64,000 nt of DNA from Sivonenia sp049582005 (GTDB taxonomy: Bacteria; Cyanobacteriota; Cyanobacteriia; Gloeobacterales; PMM-0068): the NCBI GenBank assembly GCA_049582005.1, contig JBAUTB010000089.1, positions 1-64,000 on the forward strand. The letters run 5' to 3'. The translations under genes were made by a program, and so were the position numbers. Positions 16,186 through 23,916 of the stretch are shown here, piece after piece; within the stretch, counting starts at the first letter, position 1, and each line of letters begins with the position of its first letter. Below the pieces are notes generated by a model. The model was not told where the DNA came from. It worked only from the letters and a program-made list of their open reading frames with translations, and did no database searches.

Positions 16186-16350
16186 CTATTGTTAGAGGGC
16201 ACTGCACATAACCTTGGTTTTGCATGCAGCAAGCTACAGAGCTGAAATTCCTTGGGTAGACCATGCTTTTGACAAGGTATTTATAGGAGTGAATGGTCAG
16301 GGGTTACTCTAGTATGCGGGACGGTTTTTGATTTGGACCCTGATAAGGGA

Positions 16351-17973
16351 CTAAGCTCCGGTCACAATGGCCTTAAAACCCTGAGAATTAAGCTGTTTAA
16401 TGACCTGCTGGGCACTTGATTCAGAAGAAAATACGCCGACCTGGAGCACCGTGCGCCCTTCGTATTCCCGGTGAAAAGGGTTTTTCACAAATTGCTTGAG
16501 TTTTTTCAAGTCAGGGGAAGCATCAGTGATCAAAACCCTATATTTCCCCGTTTCTAAGGAAGACTGTTGGACCGGAGTAACTACAGGCTTGGAAGGCAGC
16601 GGCTTATTAATCTTTGGCTGGGTTGGCTGGACCGTGAGTGGAGGTGGAGACGAACGGACTTGAGTGTTCTCAGACTGTAGAGAAGGAGGAGTCGCCACGG
16701 GCTGAGGAGGGAGGGGCTTAACCGCTGGTGTCTGTAAATTTCCAGGAGGGAGGGGTTTGGGAATGGCTGGAGGAACAGGAGGAGGAGTGGTTGGTGCCGG
16801 TAAAATTGGAATTGCTGATGTTTGTGGTTTGGCTAAAGGGAACTGACTGGGCGGCGCAGGCGGTAGCTTCTTCTGACTGGGTGAGCTGGGAGACGCCGTA
16901 GCCGTTGATGTGGCGGGAATAGTGGTTGGAACCACTACAGAAGCCGAAGGAAGGGTGGGGGCACTCTTAGCCGCTACCAAAGTTGGATTATCACCCTGAA
17001 TATTGCCCAGGAACTTCGGTTTGGCGGTATGCTCATTGCCCATGGCCACTATAGAGATTTGAGAACGGGTGGCATTGTTAATGTCTGACTTGACATTTTG
17101 ATGGAAGTAGTTCGCACCCCGTTCTGTAGGGGTGCCCAAGTTAGGCTGGGCTTCTCCGACAATGGCAATTCCACTGCGACGATTGCGCTCAATGCGGTTG
17201 CCCCGAAGCGTAGGCGTCGATTTGCCCAGGATCACAATTCCATCCGCATTGTTGACCACCAGGTTATCCTTAACAAGAGGACTAGTCTTTTCATCGATAT
17301 TTAACGCAAATCCGGTGTCTTCAAAAACATTGCCTTGGATTAAAGGACTAGCCGTGCGTAGCAAAGTGATTCCATCCGAGGGATTCTTGTAGAAGAAATT
17401 GTCGGTGACTTTGCCTGTGGCCGCACCCGTCATCATAATGCCGTCATTCCCCGAGCCTGTGAGGGTATTGCGATTGATCGTTGGGTCTGTTCCTTCAGCC
17501 CAGATGCCATAGCCTCTTTTTTGGGGGTTGGAAATGGTCAAGCCTTGAATGGTTGTTCCTTTCTGCGCGACGATGCCAACAATTTGTCCGGCCACCGTGG
17601 GACTCAGGAACTTACCCCCACCCAGAATCAAGGTGTCTTTGCCTCGGCTATTCACATCGCCTTGGAGCGTAACACCAGAACCTACGACCAACGGGAATAC
17701 CTCACCGTTGGCTTCATCATATTTTCCTGGTTGTACTTGGATCACGGTGCCGGGAACAGCAGCTTGGAGCGCGGCTGTAATCGTTTTAAAAGGAGCCTGG
17801 GCATTGCCTGGGCCAACACTATTCCCTTTCGCCGCATCTACATATAGGGTAGTCACAGCTTGCGCCTGCACTTGTTGAAAATGTTCCAAGCCCATGTGAG
17901 GCACAGGAATGATTGAAATTCCAAGCGAGAAGCTAAGGACCAAAGTAGAAGCGATAAAGGAGCGGGTACGCAT
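16351..17973 (-). CDS. Secreted right-handed beta-helix protein (DUF1565-like) with SPOR-like C-terminus
   Basis: A 540-residue exported protein. A signal peptide covers about residues 1-38 (cleavage near VQAQA). Residues ~42-320 form a DUF1565/PbH1-type beta-helix with repeats such as N-x-x-x-G-S-G-N-D-G-I and R-N-R-R-S-G-I. Residues ~340-460 are very rich in Pro, Ser and Thr, like a wall-spanning linker. The last ~75 residues (G-K-Y-R-V-L-I to L-Q-V-G-V-F-S-S-E-S-S-A and G-F-K-A-I-V) resemble a SPOR peptidoglycan-binding domain. I infer a periplasmic or surface protein anchored at denuded glycan. Its ligand is unknown. Confidence 0.75.
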   Translation of the reverse strand: MRTRSFIASTLVLSFSLGISIIPVPHMGLEHFQQVQAQAVTTLYVDAAKGNSVGPGNAQAPFKTITAALQAAVPGTVIQVQPGKYDEANGEVFPLVVGSGVTLQGDVNSRGKDTLILGGGKFLSPTVAGQIVGIVAQKGTTIQGLTISNPQKRGYGIWAEGTDPTINRNTLTGSGNDGIMMTGAATGKVTDNFFYKNPSDGITLLRTASPLIQGNVFEDTGFALNIDEKTSPLVKDNLVVNNADGIVILGKSTPTLRGNRIERNRRSGIAIVGEAQPNLGTPTERGANYFHQNVKSDINNATRSQISIVAMGNEHTAKPKFLGNIQGDNPTLVAAKSAPTLPSASVVVPTTIPATSTATASPSSPSQKKLPPAPPSQFPLAKPQTSAIPILPAPTTPPPVPPAIPKPLPPGNLQTPAVKPLPPQPVATPPSLQSENTQVRSSPPPLTVQPTQPKINKPLPSKPVVTPVQQSSLETGKYRVLITDASPDLKKLKQFVKNPFHREYEGRTVLQVGVFSSESSAQQVIKQLNSQGFKAIVTGA

Positions 17974-18247
17974 AAAATCCTCACAGGGTTTTACGACAGA
18001 GGTAGAGAAATACTAACGAAATTTATCCTATCAGATAAATAGATAGTTTGCATGTCAAAATACTGTCTGGGCCTATCTTTCATTGAATAAAATGAGTTGA
18101 TGTTTTATATCTTAAAATAGATTCATACTTGTCTACTTAGCTCAACTGCATAGCAAAATTTTCAGGGGCTTTAGAGTCCTGTTAACGCATAGATACTAAG
18201 TTCCTCAACGTTGGAATTTAGGTTAATTTGAACATAATGTGATAAAT
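17974..18247. other. AT-rich divergent intergenic region upstream of thiE
   Basis: 274 bases between the divergent beta-helix gene and thiE. The region is AT-rich and presumably holds both promoters. I looked for the conserved TPP riboswitch elements (CUGAGA and the P4/P5 core) and did not find them. No small gene is supported. Confidence 0.5.
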
Positions 18248-19303
18248 ATGGACTGTCTATTGTCTCCTTTAGTTCCCGAAAAAGCCCTCCTACGTATTCT
18301 CGATGCCAACCTGGACCGTGCTCGTGAGGGCATCCGTGTAGTGGAAGAATGGGCTCGATTTGCCTTAGAAAATGGGAAGCTGGTGGATGAGTGCAAGTCT
18401 TTCCGCCATGAGTTGGCAGCTTTGCAATCTCCAACTATCTGCCAGAGTCGAAATACCCCGGAAGATCCAGGCACTTCCCTTTCTCATCCGGACGAAGAAA
18501 AACGCTCTAGTCTAACAGGGGTAGTCCGCGCTAATTTTGTGCGCACCCAAGAAGCCCTCAGAGTTCTGGAAGAGTATGGCAAACTCTATGATGCTTCCTT
18601 CACCGCCCGTATCAAAAATCTCCGTTATCGGGTGTACACCCTAGAGCAGGTATTCAATCAATCCATGTCTACGGCCCAGCAAGTCCTTGGGCAATGCCGT
18701 TTATATCTGGTGACTTCTCCTCATCCCAATTTAGTGGAAGTAGTCGAACAAGCTTTGCTCGGGGGGGTTCGCCTGGTTCAGCTTAGAGAAAAAAATAGGA
18801 ATGACCGCGAAATTATGCGTTTGGGGCGAGCCCTTAGAAAGCTCTGCACTGACCACGGAGCCTTATTTATGCTCAATGACCGACCAGATTTGGCCCTGGC
18901 CCTGGAATGTGATGGGGTTCATGTTGGGCAGGAAGATGCGGGAGTGGCCTTGGCCCGACGCATTCTGGGTGCTGATGCAGTGATTGGGCGCTCGACACAT
19001 CGTCCGCCGGAAGCGATGGCAGCCCTGGCCGAGGGAGCAGACTATATCGGAGTAGGGCCTGTCTATGCGACCCCAACCAAGGCAGGAAGAAAACCGGTCG
19101 GCTTGGAATACGTGCGCTACTGTGCGCAACACATCGCCTTACCGGGATTTGCAATTGGCGGTCTTGACTTGGAAAATATAGATAAGGTGCTCCAAGCGGG
19201 AGCGACGAGGGTCGCTGTCGTTCGCGCTATCATGGATGCTCCCGACCCCAAACAGATTACCCAACAGTTCTTAGAGAAGCTCCATGCTCAGCCTCAAGGT
19301 TAA
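18248..19303 (+). CDS. thiE: Thiamine-phosphate synthase with cyanobacterial N-terminal extension
   Basis: ThiE joins HMP-PP and thiazole phosphate to thiamine phosphate. The C-terminal ~200 residues hold the TIM-barrel motifs: R-L-Y-L-V-T, V-Q-L-R-E-K, N-D-R-P-D-L-A, G-V-H-V-G-Q-E-D, I-G-R-S-T-H, G-P-V-Y-A-T-P-T-K and I-G-G-L-D. The first ~140 residues (N-L-D-R-A-R-E-G-I-R-V-V-E-E onward) are the alpha-helical extension usual in cyanobacterial ThiE, of unclear role. Start ATG 18248 is preferred over GTG 18239; neither has a strong SD. The last 20 bases overlap thiS, so the two are coupled. Confidence 0.92.
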   Translation: MDCLLSPLVPEKALLRILDANLDRAREGIRVVEEWARFALENGKLVDECKSFRHELAALQSPTICQSRNTPEDPGTSLSHPDEEKRSSLTGVVRANFVRTQEALRVLEEYGKLYDASFTARIKNLRYRVYTLEQVFNQSMSTAQQVLGQCRLYLVTSPHPNLVEVVEQALLGGVRLVQLREKNRNDREIMRLGRALRKLCTDHGALFMLNDRPDLALALECDGVHVGQEDAGVALARRILGADAVIGRSTHRPPEAMAALAEGADYIGVGPVYATPTKAGRKPVGLEYVRYCAQHIALPGFAIGGLDLENIDKVLQAGATRVAVVRAIMDAPDPKQITQQFLEKLHAQPQG

Positions 19304-19487
19304 TGGTGAATCCCATGAATGTCCTGAATCCACGACAATATTGGGACTGCTTGAACAACTCTCTTTTCCACCCCAATTGGTTGTCATCGAATACAACCGA
19401 GATATTCTCCATCGCCAAGATTGGGCCGCCACTCAGGTAAAAGCTGGGGATGTATTGGAAATTGTCACCGTAGTTGGTGGGGGCTAA
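19284..19487 (+). CDS. thiS: Sulfur carrier protein ThiS
   Basis: A 67-residue ubiquitin-like protein ending in V-V-G-G-G, the diglycine tail that is adenylated and thiocarboxylated to supply sulfur for the thiamine thiazole. The beta-grasp pattern is present: L-K-V-N-G-E, then L-L-E-Q-L, V-V-I-E-Y-N and G-D-V-L-E-I-V. It overlaps thiE by 20 nt. Its TAA shares the tetranucleotide CTAA with the stop of the convergent ssb. Confidence 0.92.
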   Translation: MLSLKVNGESHECPESTTILGLLEQLSFPPQLVVIEYNRDILHRQDWAATQVKAGDVLEIVTVVGGG

Positions 19488-19858
19488 AAATCGTCCATAT
19501 CTGGGGTGGTCATCGAACCATCCTCTCCACCGCCACCTTCCCGACGACTACCCAAAAGTTCCAGACGCTCTACCTTAATCACAGGTCGCTCTCTGGCTTC
19601 CCCACTGGTCCGGTCATTCCAGCGCTGCATGTTCAAAGCACCTGTGATCCCAATGAGAGAGCCTTTGCGCACGTACTCTCCCGCCACTTCTGCCGTGCGG
19701 CTCCACATCTCTAAGGTGAACCAATCAGGCTGTTCATCCTTCTTAGTATTCCGGTTCACGGCCAGAGAAAAGGAACACTTCACCGCACCAGATTCAAAAT
19801 ATTTCATTTCCGGGTCGCTTCCAGCACGGCCAACAAGGGTCACAAGGTTCAGAGTCAT
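19484..19858 (-). CDS. ssb: Single-stranded DNA-binding protein
   Basis: A 124-residue protein with an OB fold at residues 1-105 (L-N-L-V-T-L-V-G-R, F-S-L-A-V-N-R, W-F-T-L-E-M-W, Y-V-R-K-G-S, G-A-L-N-M-Q-R-W). A short Gly/Glu-rich linker ends in the acidic tip P-D-M-D-D-F, a variant of the usual D-D-I-P-F protein-interaction tail. The size is typical of cyanobacterial SSB. It coats ssDNA in replication and repair. It converges on thiS with a shared stop tetranucleotide. Confidence 0.9.
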   Translation of the reverse strand: MTLNLVTLVGRAGSDPEMKYFESGAVKCSFSLAVNRNTKKDEQPDWFTLEMWSRTAEVAGEYVRKGSLIGITGALNMQRWNDRTSGEARERPVIKVERLELLGSRREGGGGEDGSMTTPDMDDF

Positions 19859-20031
19859 AGGAGTGAGGTAAAGCTAGAAGCCTATTCTAAACCACCTGCG
19901 GATCAGGCTCGTGAGAAAAGTACGGTCCCAGAACTCTTGAGATCAGTCACTTAATCTGATTGCTTTTATTAAGATAGAGCGTTTCTCGCTTGAGAGGAGA
20001 CCCCCCTGAAAAGAATACTTGAGCAGAGAGT

Positions 20032-20063
20032 GCCCATCCCCCCTCCAGGGGGGACATAGGGGC
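20032..20063. repeat. GC-rich palindrome, possible REP-like element
   Basis: A CCCCCCT / AGGGGGG hairpin (20038-20044 and 20047-20053) has only two bases between its arms and sits inside a weaker GCCC / GGGC stem. It lies in the 282-bp gap 19859-20140 between the starts of ssb and the end of rsgA. The layout looks like cyanobacterial interspersed palindromes. No gene is seen in the gap. Confidence 0.45.
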
Positions 20064-20140
20064 GTCTTCTTGGAGCTAACCAGAAATACCCATTGAATTC
20101 AATTCACAAAAGTTATGTTACTCCCCCCACAATACTTCAC

Positions 20141-21190
20141 TCAATCTTCTTCATCACCATCTTCATCCACCCAAATTTGACCCGTATGCGCTGCTAATTT
20201 CTGGCGTTCTGTTCGTTTAGACTGGGCACGATGGATACTCTTCAGCTTAGGAATAGCCTTGTTTCCAGAAGCTTGAGACAAGACTTTTTCTAGAGATTCC
20301 GCATCAGCCGTAGCCGATTGGATTTGCCATTGTTGTTCCGCTTCTTTGAGAGCATCCAGATAGTATTCATGGCGTTCTAGATTGGCCTGTCGTACAGCAC
20401 AATTCGGTTCATCTCGATGCAGACAGTCTCGGAAACGACAGTCTGCCACATAAGGTCGAAACTCTGGGAAAAGATGGGCTACTTGCGGAGGGTCACAGGA
20501 GAGTTCCAGTTGACTAAATCCTGGCGTATCGGCCACATAACCCCCTTTCGGCAAGGCAAAAAGTTCCACATGGCGGGTAGTATGTTTTCCTTTCCCCATA
20601 TAGTCCGAGACTTCCCCTGTTTTGAGGGTTAAACCAGGACAGAGCTGATTGAGCAGGCTCGATTTACCGACGCCAGAGGGACCTGCTAAAACAGTAATGC
20701 TCCCTTTAAACGCTGCTTCTAGCGCTTCAAAACCTCGCTGTTTTAAAGCGCTCACCGCAAATCCCTGATATCCCCAACGGTTTACCTGTGCCAGGATTTC
20801 CTGTTCTTGTGGAGCAGCCACTAGGTCCACTTTATTGATACAGACCAGGGCCTTGAGACCACTATGCTCTACTAAATTCAGAAAGCGACTTAAAACTACA
20901 GGTTCAAAAGCAGGTTGCTGGGTAGAAACCATCAAGAGCACCTGGTCCGCATTCGCCACCGCCGGACGCTCTAGCAAAGACGTGCGGGGGAGAATTCTGG
21001 CGATTGCTCCCCGTCCTCCTTCCCAATCCGGTTCTTGGACCTCTACACGGTCCCCCACAAAAACCTGTTGCCCTGTCTTGCGCAAGCGGCTACGCACCTT
21101 ACACAAAAGCTTCTCACAGGGCCAACCGCCCGGATCTAGCGTGACCCAATAGTAATTAGCGAGGAGCGCTGTGACGGTACCGATAAGCAA
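20141..21190 (-). CDS. rsgA: Ribosome small-subunit-dependent GTPase RsgA
   Basis: A circularly permuted GTPase that helps mature the 30S subunit. The motif order is diagnostic: G4 N-K-V-D at residues 119-122 precedes G1 G-P-S-G-V-G-K-S at 170-177 and G3 D-T-P-G-F at 221-225. The N-terminal OB-like domain spans ~1-75. The C-terminal zinc site is Cys251, Cys256, His258 and Cys264. A Ser/Lys-rich extension of about 60 residues ends in an acidic tail (D-E-D-G-D-E-E-D). Total 349 residues, normal for the family. It is divergent from the Xer recombinase gene. Confidence 0.94.
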   Translation of the reverse strand: MLIGTVTALLANYYWVTLDPGGWPCEKLLCKVRSRLRKTGQQVFVGDRVEVQEPDWEGGRGAIARILPRTSLLERPAVANADQVLLMVSTQQPAFEPVVLSRFLNLVEHSGLKALVCINKVDLVAAPQEQEILAQVNRWGYQGFAVSALKQRGFEALEAAFKGSITVLAGPSGVGKSSLLNQLCPGLTLKTGEVSDYMGKGKHTTRHVELFALPKGGYVADTPGFSQLELSCDPPQVAHLFPEFRPYVADCRFRDCLHRDEPNCAVRQANLERHEYYLDALKEAEQQWQIQSATADAESLEKVLSQASGNKAIPKLKSIHRAQSKRTERQKLAAHTGQIWVDEDGDEED

Positions 21191-21251
21191 AATAATGAAC
21201 TACCTATTCTTTTTCTATTGTGCCTGTTCCGGTAGTCGCTAAACTAATCCC

Positions 21252-22124
21252 ATGACAGATTTGACGGAACAAGAGAAGCTACATGATTGTATTGATGAAT
21301 GGCTGGATTATCTAACTGTAGAACGTGGACTCAGTAACCACACGATTCAGGCGTATCAGAAAGATTTGCGAGATTTTGCTGTATTTTTGGTAGACCAAGA
21401 CTGGACCAAAATGGAACGGGGCGGCTTGAGCCGTTTCCTGCGCTATCTCCATGGTCAAGGCATCAGCCCTCGCTCGATGGTCCGTAAACTGGCCGCCGTC
21501 CGTTCTTTCTATCGCTTTGGCAATCGTCAGGGCTGGGTTGAAGCCAATCCTGCCGCCGAATTGAATTTGCCCAAAACGGGACAAGCGCTACCCAGTGTAC
21601 TCAGCGTAGAAGAAATGGAAAAAATGCTGGATTCCTGCGCCACATCCCTGGAACGGGCTGTACTGGAGTTGTTCTATGGCTGTGGATTACGAGTCTCTGA
21701 ATTGTGTAGTCTCCGTCACGAAGACCTTAACCTGGAAGGCGGTTATTTGCGCTGTCTAGGCAAAGGCGATAAAGAACGGATTGTTCCGATGGGAGAAGAA
21801 GCCCAAGATGCTATTCAGTCCTACCTTTCCAAAAAAGCACCTTTTAAACTCGGAGACTTTCTCTTCCATACGGAGAAACAGAAAAACTTTAACCGTTTCA
21901 CCGCCTACCGTTTGATTCAAACCTGTGCAGAGCGTGCCCAGATCCACCAAAAAATTAGTCCCCATACTTTACGCCACAGTTTTGCCACCCATCTTTTAGA
22001 GGGCGGAGCAGATCTAAGGGTTGTCCAAGAATTGCTTGGACACGCCAATATCACGACCACACAGCTCTACACCCACGTTTCCCGCGCCAGAATCCGCAAG
22101 GTCTATGATGAGGCTCGCCGTTAG
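21252..22124 (+). CDS. Tyrosine recombinase XerC/XerD type
   Basis: A 290-residue integrase-family recombinase with all catalytic residues: Arg147 (G-C-G-L-R-V-S-E-L), Lys171 (in G-K-G-D-K-E-R), His238 and Arg241 (P-H-T-L-R-H-S-F-A-T-H), His264 (L-L-G-H-A-N-I) and Tyr273 (Q-L-Y-T-H-V). The N-terminal SAM-like core-binding domain starts with the usual G-L-S-x-H-T-I-x-A-Y. Size and motifs fit a housekeeping Xer enzyme that resolves chromosome dimers, not a phage integrase. XerC and XerD cannot be separated from sequence alone. No dif-like site was recognised. Confidence 0.88.
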   Translation: MTDLTEQEKLHDCIDEWLDYLTVERGLSNHTIQAYQKDLRDFAVFLVDQDWTKMERGGLSRFLRYLHGQGISPRSMVRKLAAVRSFYRFGNRQGWVEANPAAELNLPKTGQALPSVLSVEEMEKMLDSCATSLERAVLELFYGCGLRVSELCSLRHEDLNLEGGYLRCLGKGDKERIVPMGEEAQDAIQSYLSKKAPFKLGDFLFHTEKQKNFNRFTAYRLIQTCAERAQIHQKISPHTLRHSFATHLLEGGADLRVVQELLGHANITTTQLYTHVSRARIRKVYDEARR

Positions 22125-22150
22125 TTTTAAGTACCCCCTATCTAAACGTG

Positions 22151-22540
22151 ATGAAAATTTTTGCCCTGAGACTTAAACCCAATCAAGATCTCAAAACCGA
22201 GCTAAAAAAGTTCACTTTAGAAAATAAGGTGCGAGCAGGGTTTATTTTGACAACCGCAGGTTCTTTAAAGGAGGCTCGTTTGCGGTTGGCTAACCAAAAG
22301 CAAAGCACGAGCTTTGTTGAAAATTTTGAGATTATCTCTTTGGTGGGGACTCTTTGTCAGGATGGCGTGCATCTCCACATAGGCTTAGCAGATTCTACAG
22401 GCCATACGATTGGAGGCCATCTTGAAGAAGGATGTGTGGTGCACACAACGGCTGAGATTGTCCTGGGAGACAGTAATACACATACATTCACTAGAGTCTT
22501 TGATCCCGACACAGGTTTCAATGAGCTGGAAATTATATGA
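22151..22540 (+). CDS. PPC/DUF296 domain protein
   Basis: A 129-residue single-domain protein of the PPC (plants and prokaryotes conserved, DUF296) family. Typical features are L-x-P-N-Q-D-L near the start, A-G-F-I-L-T-T-A-G-S, G-V-H-L-H-I-G-L-A-D and G-G-H-L-E-E-G-C-V-V-x-T-T-A-E. Bacterial members form trimers; their role is unsettled, and plant relatives carry AT-hooks, which are absent here. Its TGA overlaps the next gene's ATG as ATGA (22537-22540). The weak SD makes the exact start (ATG 22151 or GTG 22148) uncertain. Confidence 0.82.
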   Translation: MKIFALRLKPNQDLKTELKKFTLENKVRAGFILTTAGSLKEARLRLANQKQSTSFVENFEIISLVGTLCQDGVHLHIGLADSTGHTIGGHLEEGCVVHTTAEIVLGDSNTHTFTRVFDPDTGFNELEII

Positions 22541-22974
22541 AACTAGTAGTAAAGGCTGTTGAATCGACAGAAGAATGGGCAGGCGCTTGTGAAGTCAGGC
22601 GCTTGGTTTTCCAGGAAGAGCAAGGAGTGTCTGCTGATTTAGAGTTTGATGGAGAAGATGATTCTGCAAAACACTTTGTTGCTTGTTTGGATAGCAAAAT
22701 AGTCGGAACAGCGAGGTTACGTTACTTGCCTGAACAGAATGCTGCGAAAATCGAACGTGTTGCCGTTTTATCAAAATTCAGAAGACGAGAAATTGGTTTT
22801 GAGATTATGAACTATATTATGAATGACCTACAGAAAGAGGGTATTAAAATAGCTAAAATCCATTCTCAAGAAAAGGTGAAACTCTTCTACCAAAAGTTGG
22901 GATTCAAACAACAAGGTCTGCCTTTTGATGAAGCAGGAATTAGGCATATTACTATGTTGAAAGAGATATCCTAA
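22537..22974 (+). CDS. GNAT-family N-acetyltransferase
   Basis: A 145-residue GNAT protein. Motif A reads I-E-R-V-A-V-L-S-K-F-R-R-R-E-I-G, slightly unlike the usual Q/R-x-x-G-x-G/A: the first Gly is replaced within R-R-R-E-I-G, so acetyl-CoA binding may be atypical. The C-terminal F-Y-Q-K-L-G-F is standard. The start R-R-L-V-F-Q-E-E-Q-G-V resembles the YjcF/ElaA-like group. It is translated with the preceding PPC protein (ATGA overlap). The substrate is unknown. Its stop is one base from the end of a convergent small ORF. Confidence 0.82.
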   Translation: MKLVVKAVESTEEWAGACEVRRLVFQEEQGVSADLEFDGEDDSAKHFVACLDSKIVGTARLRYLPEQNAAKIERVAVLSKFRRREIGFEIMNYIMNDLQKEGIKIAKIHSQEKVKLFYQKLGFKQQGLPFDEAGIRHITMLKEIS

Positions 22975-22975
22975 A

Positions 22976-23140
22976 TTAGAAATCAAATTTATTTTGATGT
23001 GCATTTTTATAAATGATAGCCATTCTTAATTGCATGAAATAGGCACCCTCTACAACAATCCCAATAAGAAGGCCCATCCCTAGACCTACAAAAAATGAAG
23101 GGAAGAGATGGACCTGGTACTCAATGGACTGAATCCTCAC
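22976..23140 (-). CDS. Possible 54-residue single-pass membrane protein
   Basis: This short frame begins with GTG 33 bases after the stop of the DUF3386 gene and ends one base from the convergent GNAT stop. The product starts MRIQSIEYQVHLFP, has one hydrophobic segment (F-F-V-G-L-G-M-G-L-L-I-G-I-V-V-E-G-A-Y-F, residues ~16-35) and a basic, polar tail. A GGAAGG lies seven bases before the GTG, but it sits in a hairpin (about 23143-23163) that could hide the RBS. Bases 23016-23049, in its 3' half, match a second intergenic site at 61657-61690. Tight packing and the membrane segment favour a real gene; no homolog is known to me. Confidence 0.45.
   Translation of the reverse strand: MRIQSIEYQVHLFPSFFVGLGMGLLIGIVVEGAYFMQLRMAIIYKNAHQNKFDF
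23016..23049. repeat. Dispersed 34-nt repeat, copy 1
   Basis: Matches 61657-61690 at 31 of 34 positions, including a 21-base identical run at the right end (ATTGCATGAAATAGGCACCCT with one flanking base). It lies inside the small ORF 22976-23140. No transposase or target duplication is visible. Confidence 0.7.
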
Positions 23141-23173
23141 ATCCTCCCCTTCCGAAGGAGAAGTTGCTAGGGG

Positions 23174-23821
23174 TCAAGCGCCCAGCTGAATATTGTTGAA
23201 GGTGATTTCGGTGTAGGTTTTTTGACCCATTTCCGTGCCGCTGACAATCTGTTTAGTCATCAAATAGTGACCGTCAAAGTCTTCGTAGATGTCTATGAAC
23301 TTGAGTTGACGGAGCACCTGACCATCTTGGGGATTGGTAAAGACCGCATTGTAGGCGGAAGAAATATAGCCTTTGCCGGTGTCGATTTTCTCCAGATGGT
23401 TGATGGTAAAAGCCATCCGGCCCATCACCCGAGAGACCTGCACCACTTGCTGGTCACGGACTTTATAGTTAGAACCCATGGCATCGCCACCAACCAGAAT
23501 AGCCACAGCCCCTGTAGTATCAGGCTCTCCATCGGCGGTAAAGGTATGCTTTCCATGAGAGGTTTCAAAGTCAGAGAATTTGCGGTGTACGACCACATCC
23601 TTCATTTGGTTGCGGAGCCACTCTTCTGCCGCTTGGTCATCAGTTTCAACCGTCACTTCCATACCTTTGGTGACCGTTACTTTTCCGGTGTAGGTATGGT
23701 CTTTGAGATTCAATACAAAATCTGCGGTGTAGCCAGGGAAAGTTTTATCCCAGGTGTAGCGATTTTCATAGGCGCTCTTAAAAAGTTCACGAGCGTCGAG
23801 TTGTGTAGTTGAGGCAGTCAT
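23174..23821 (-). CDS. DUF3386 family protein
   Basis: A 215-residue protein of a family found mainly in cyanobacteria. It starts at ATG 23821 (MTASTTQLDARELF), chosen because AAGGAG lies 11 bases upstream and because homologs begin near A-R-E-L-F-K-x-A-Y-E-N-R-Y-T-W. Characteristic blocks are F-P-G-Y-x-A-D, M-E-V-T-V-E-T-D-D, V-V-H-R-K-F-S-D-F-E and T-E-I-T-F-x-N-I-Q-L at the end. No signal peptide or catalytic motif is seen. Function is unknown. A possible small membrane protein gene follows 33 bases downstream on the same strand. Confidence 0.82.
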   Translation of the reverse strand: MTASTTQLDARELFKSAYENRYTWDKTFPGYTADFVLNLKDHTYTGKVTVTKGMEVTVETDDQAAEEWLRNQMKDVVVHRKFSDFETSHGKHTFTADGEPDTTGAVAILVGGDAMGSNYKVRDQQVVQVSRVMGRMAFTINHLEKIDTGKGYISSAYNAVFTNPQDGQVLRQLKFIDIYEDFDGHYLMTKQIVSGTEMGQKTYTEITFNNIQLGA

Positions 23822-23916
23822 GAATAGGAGTACTCCTTGTTGGAACCTTGAAAGCGTTGAACCTGCTAATTTATCCATAACAGGATTAACTCTCACCCAT
23901 CATACCTGGAGGATTT

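Noticed and set aside
17974..18247. TPP riboswitch upstream of thiE
   Set aside because: The CUGAGA element and conserved loops are not visible in this region.
21252..22124. Phage or integron origin of the tyrosine recombinase
   Set aside because: The size, motifs and quiet neighbourhood fit a housekeeping Xer enzyme; no attachment site or phage genes are near.
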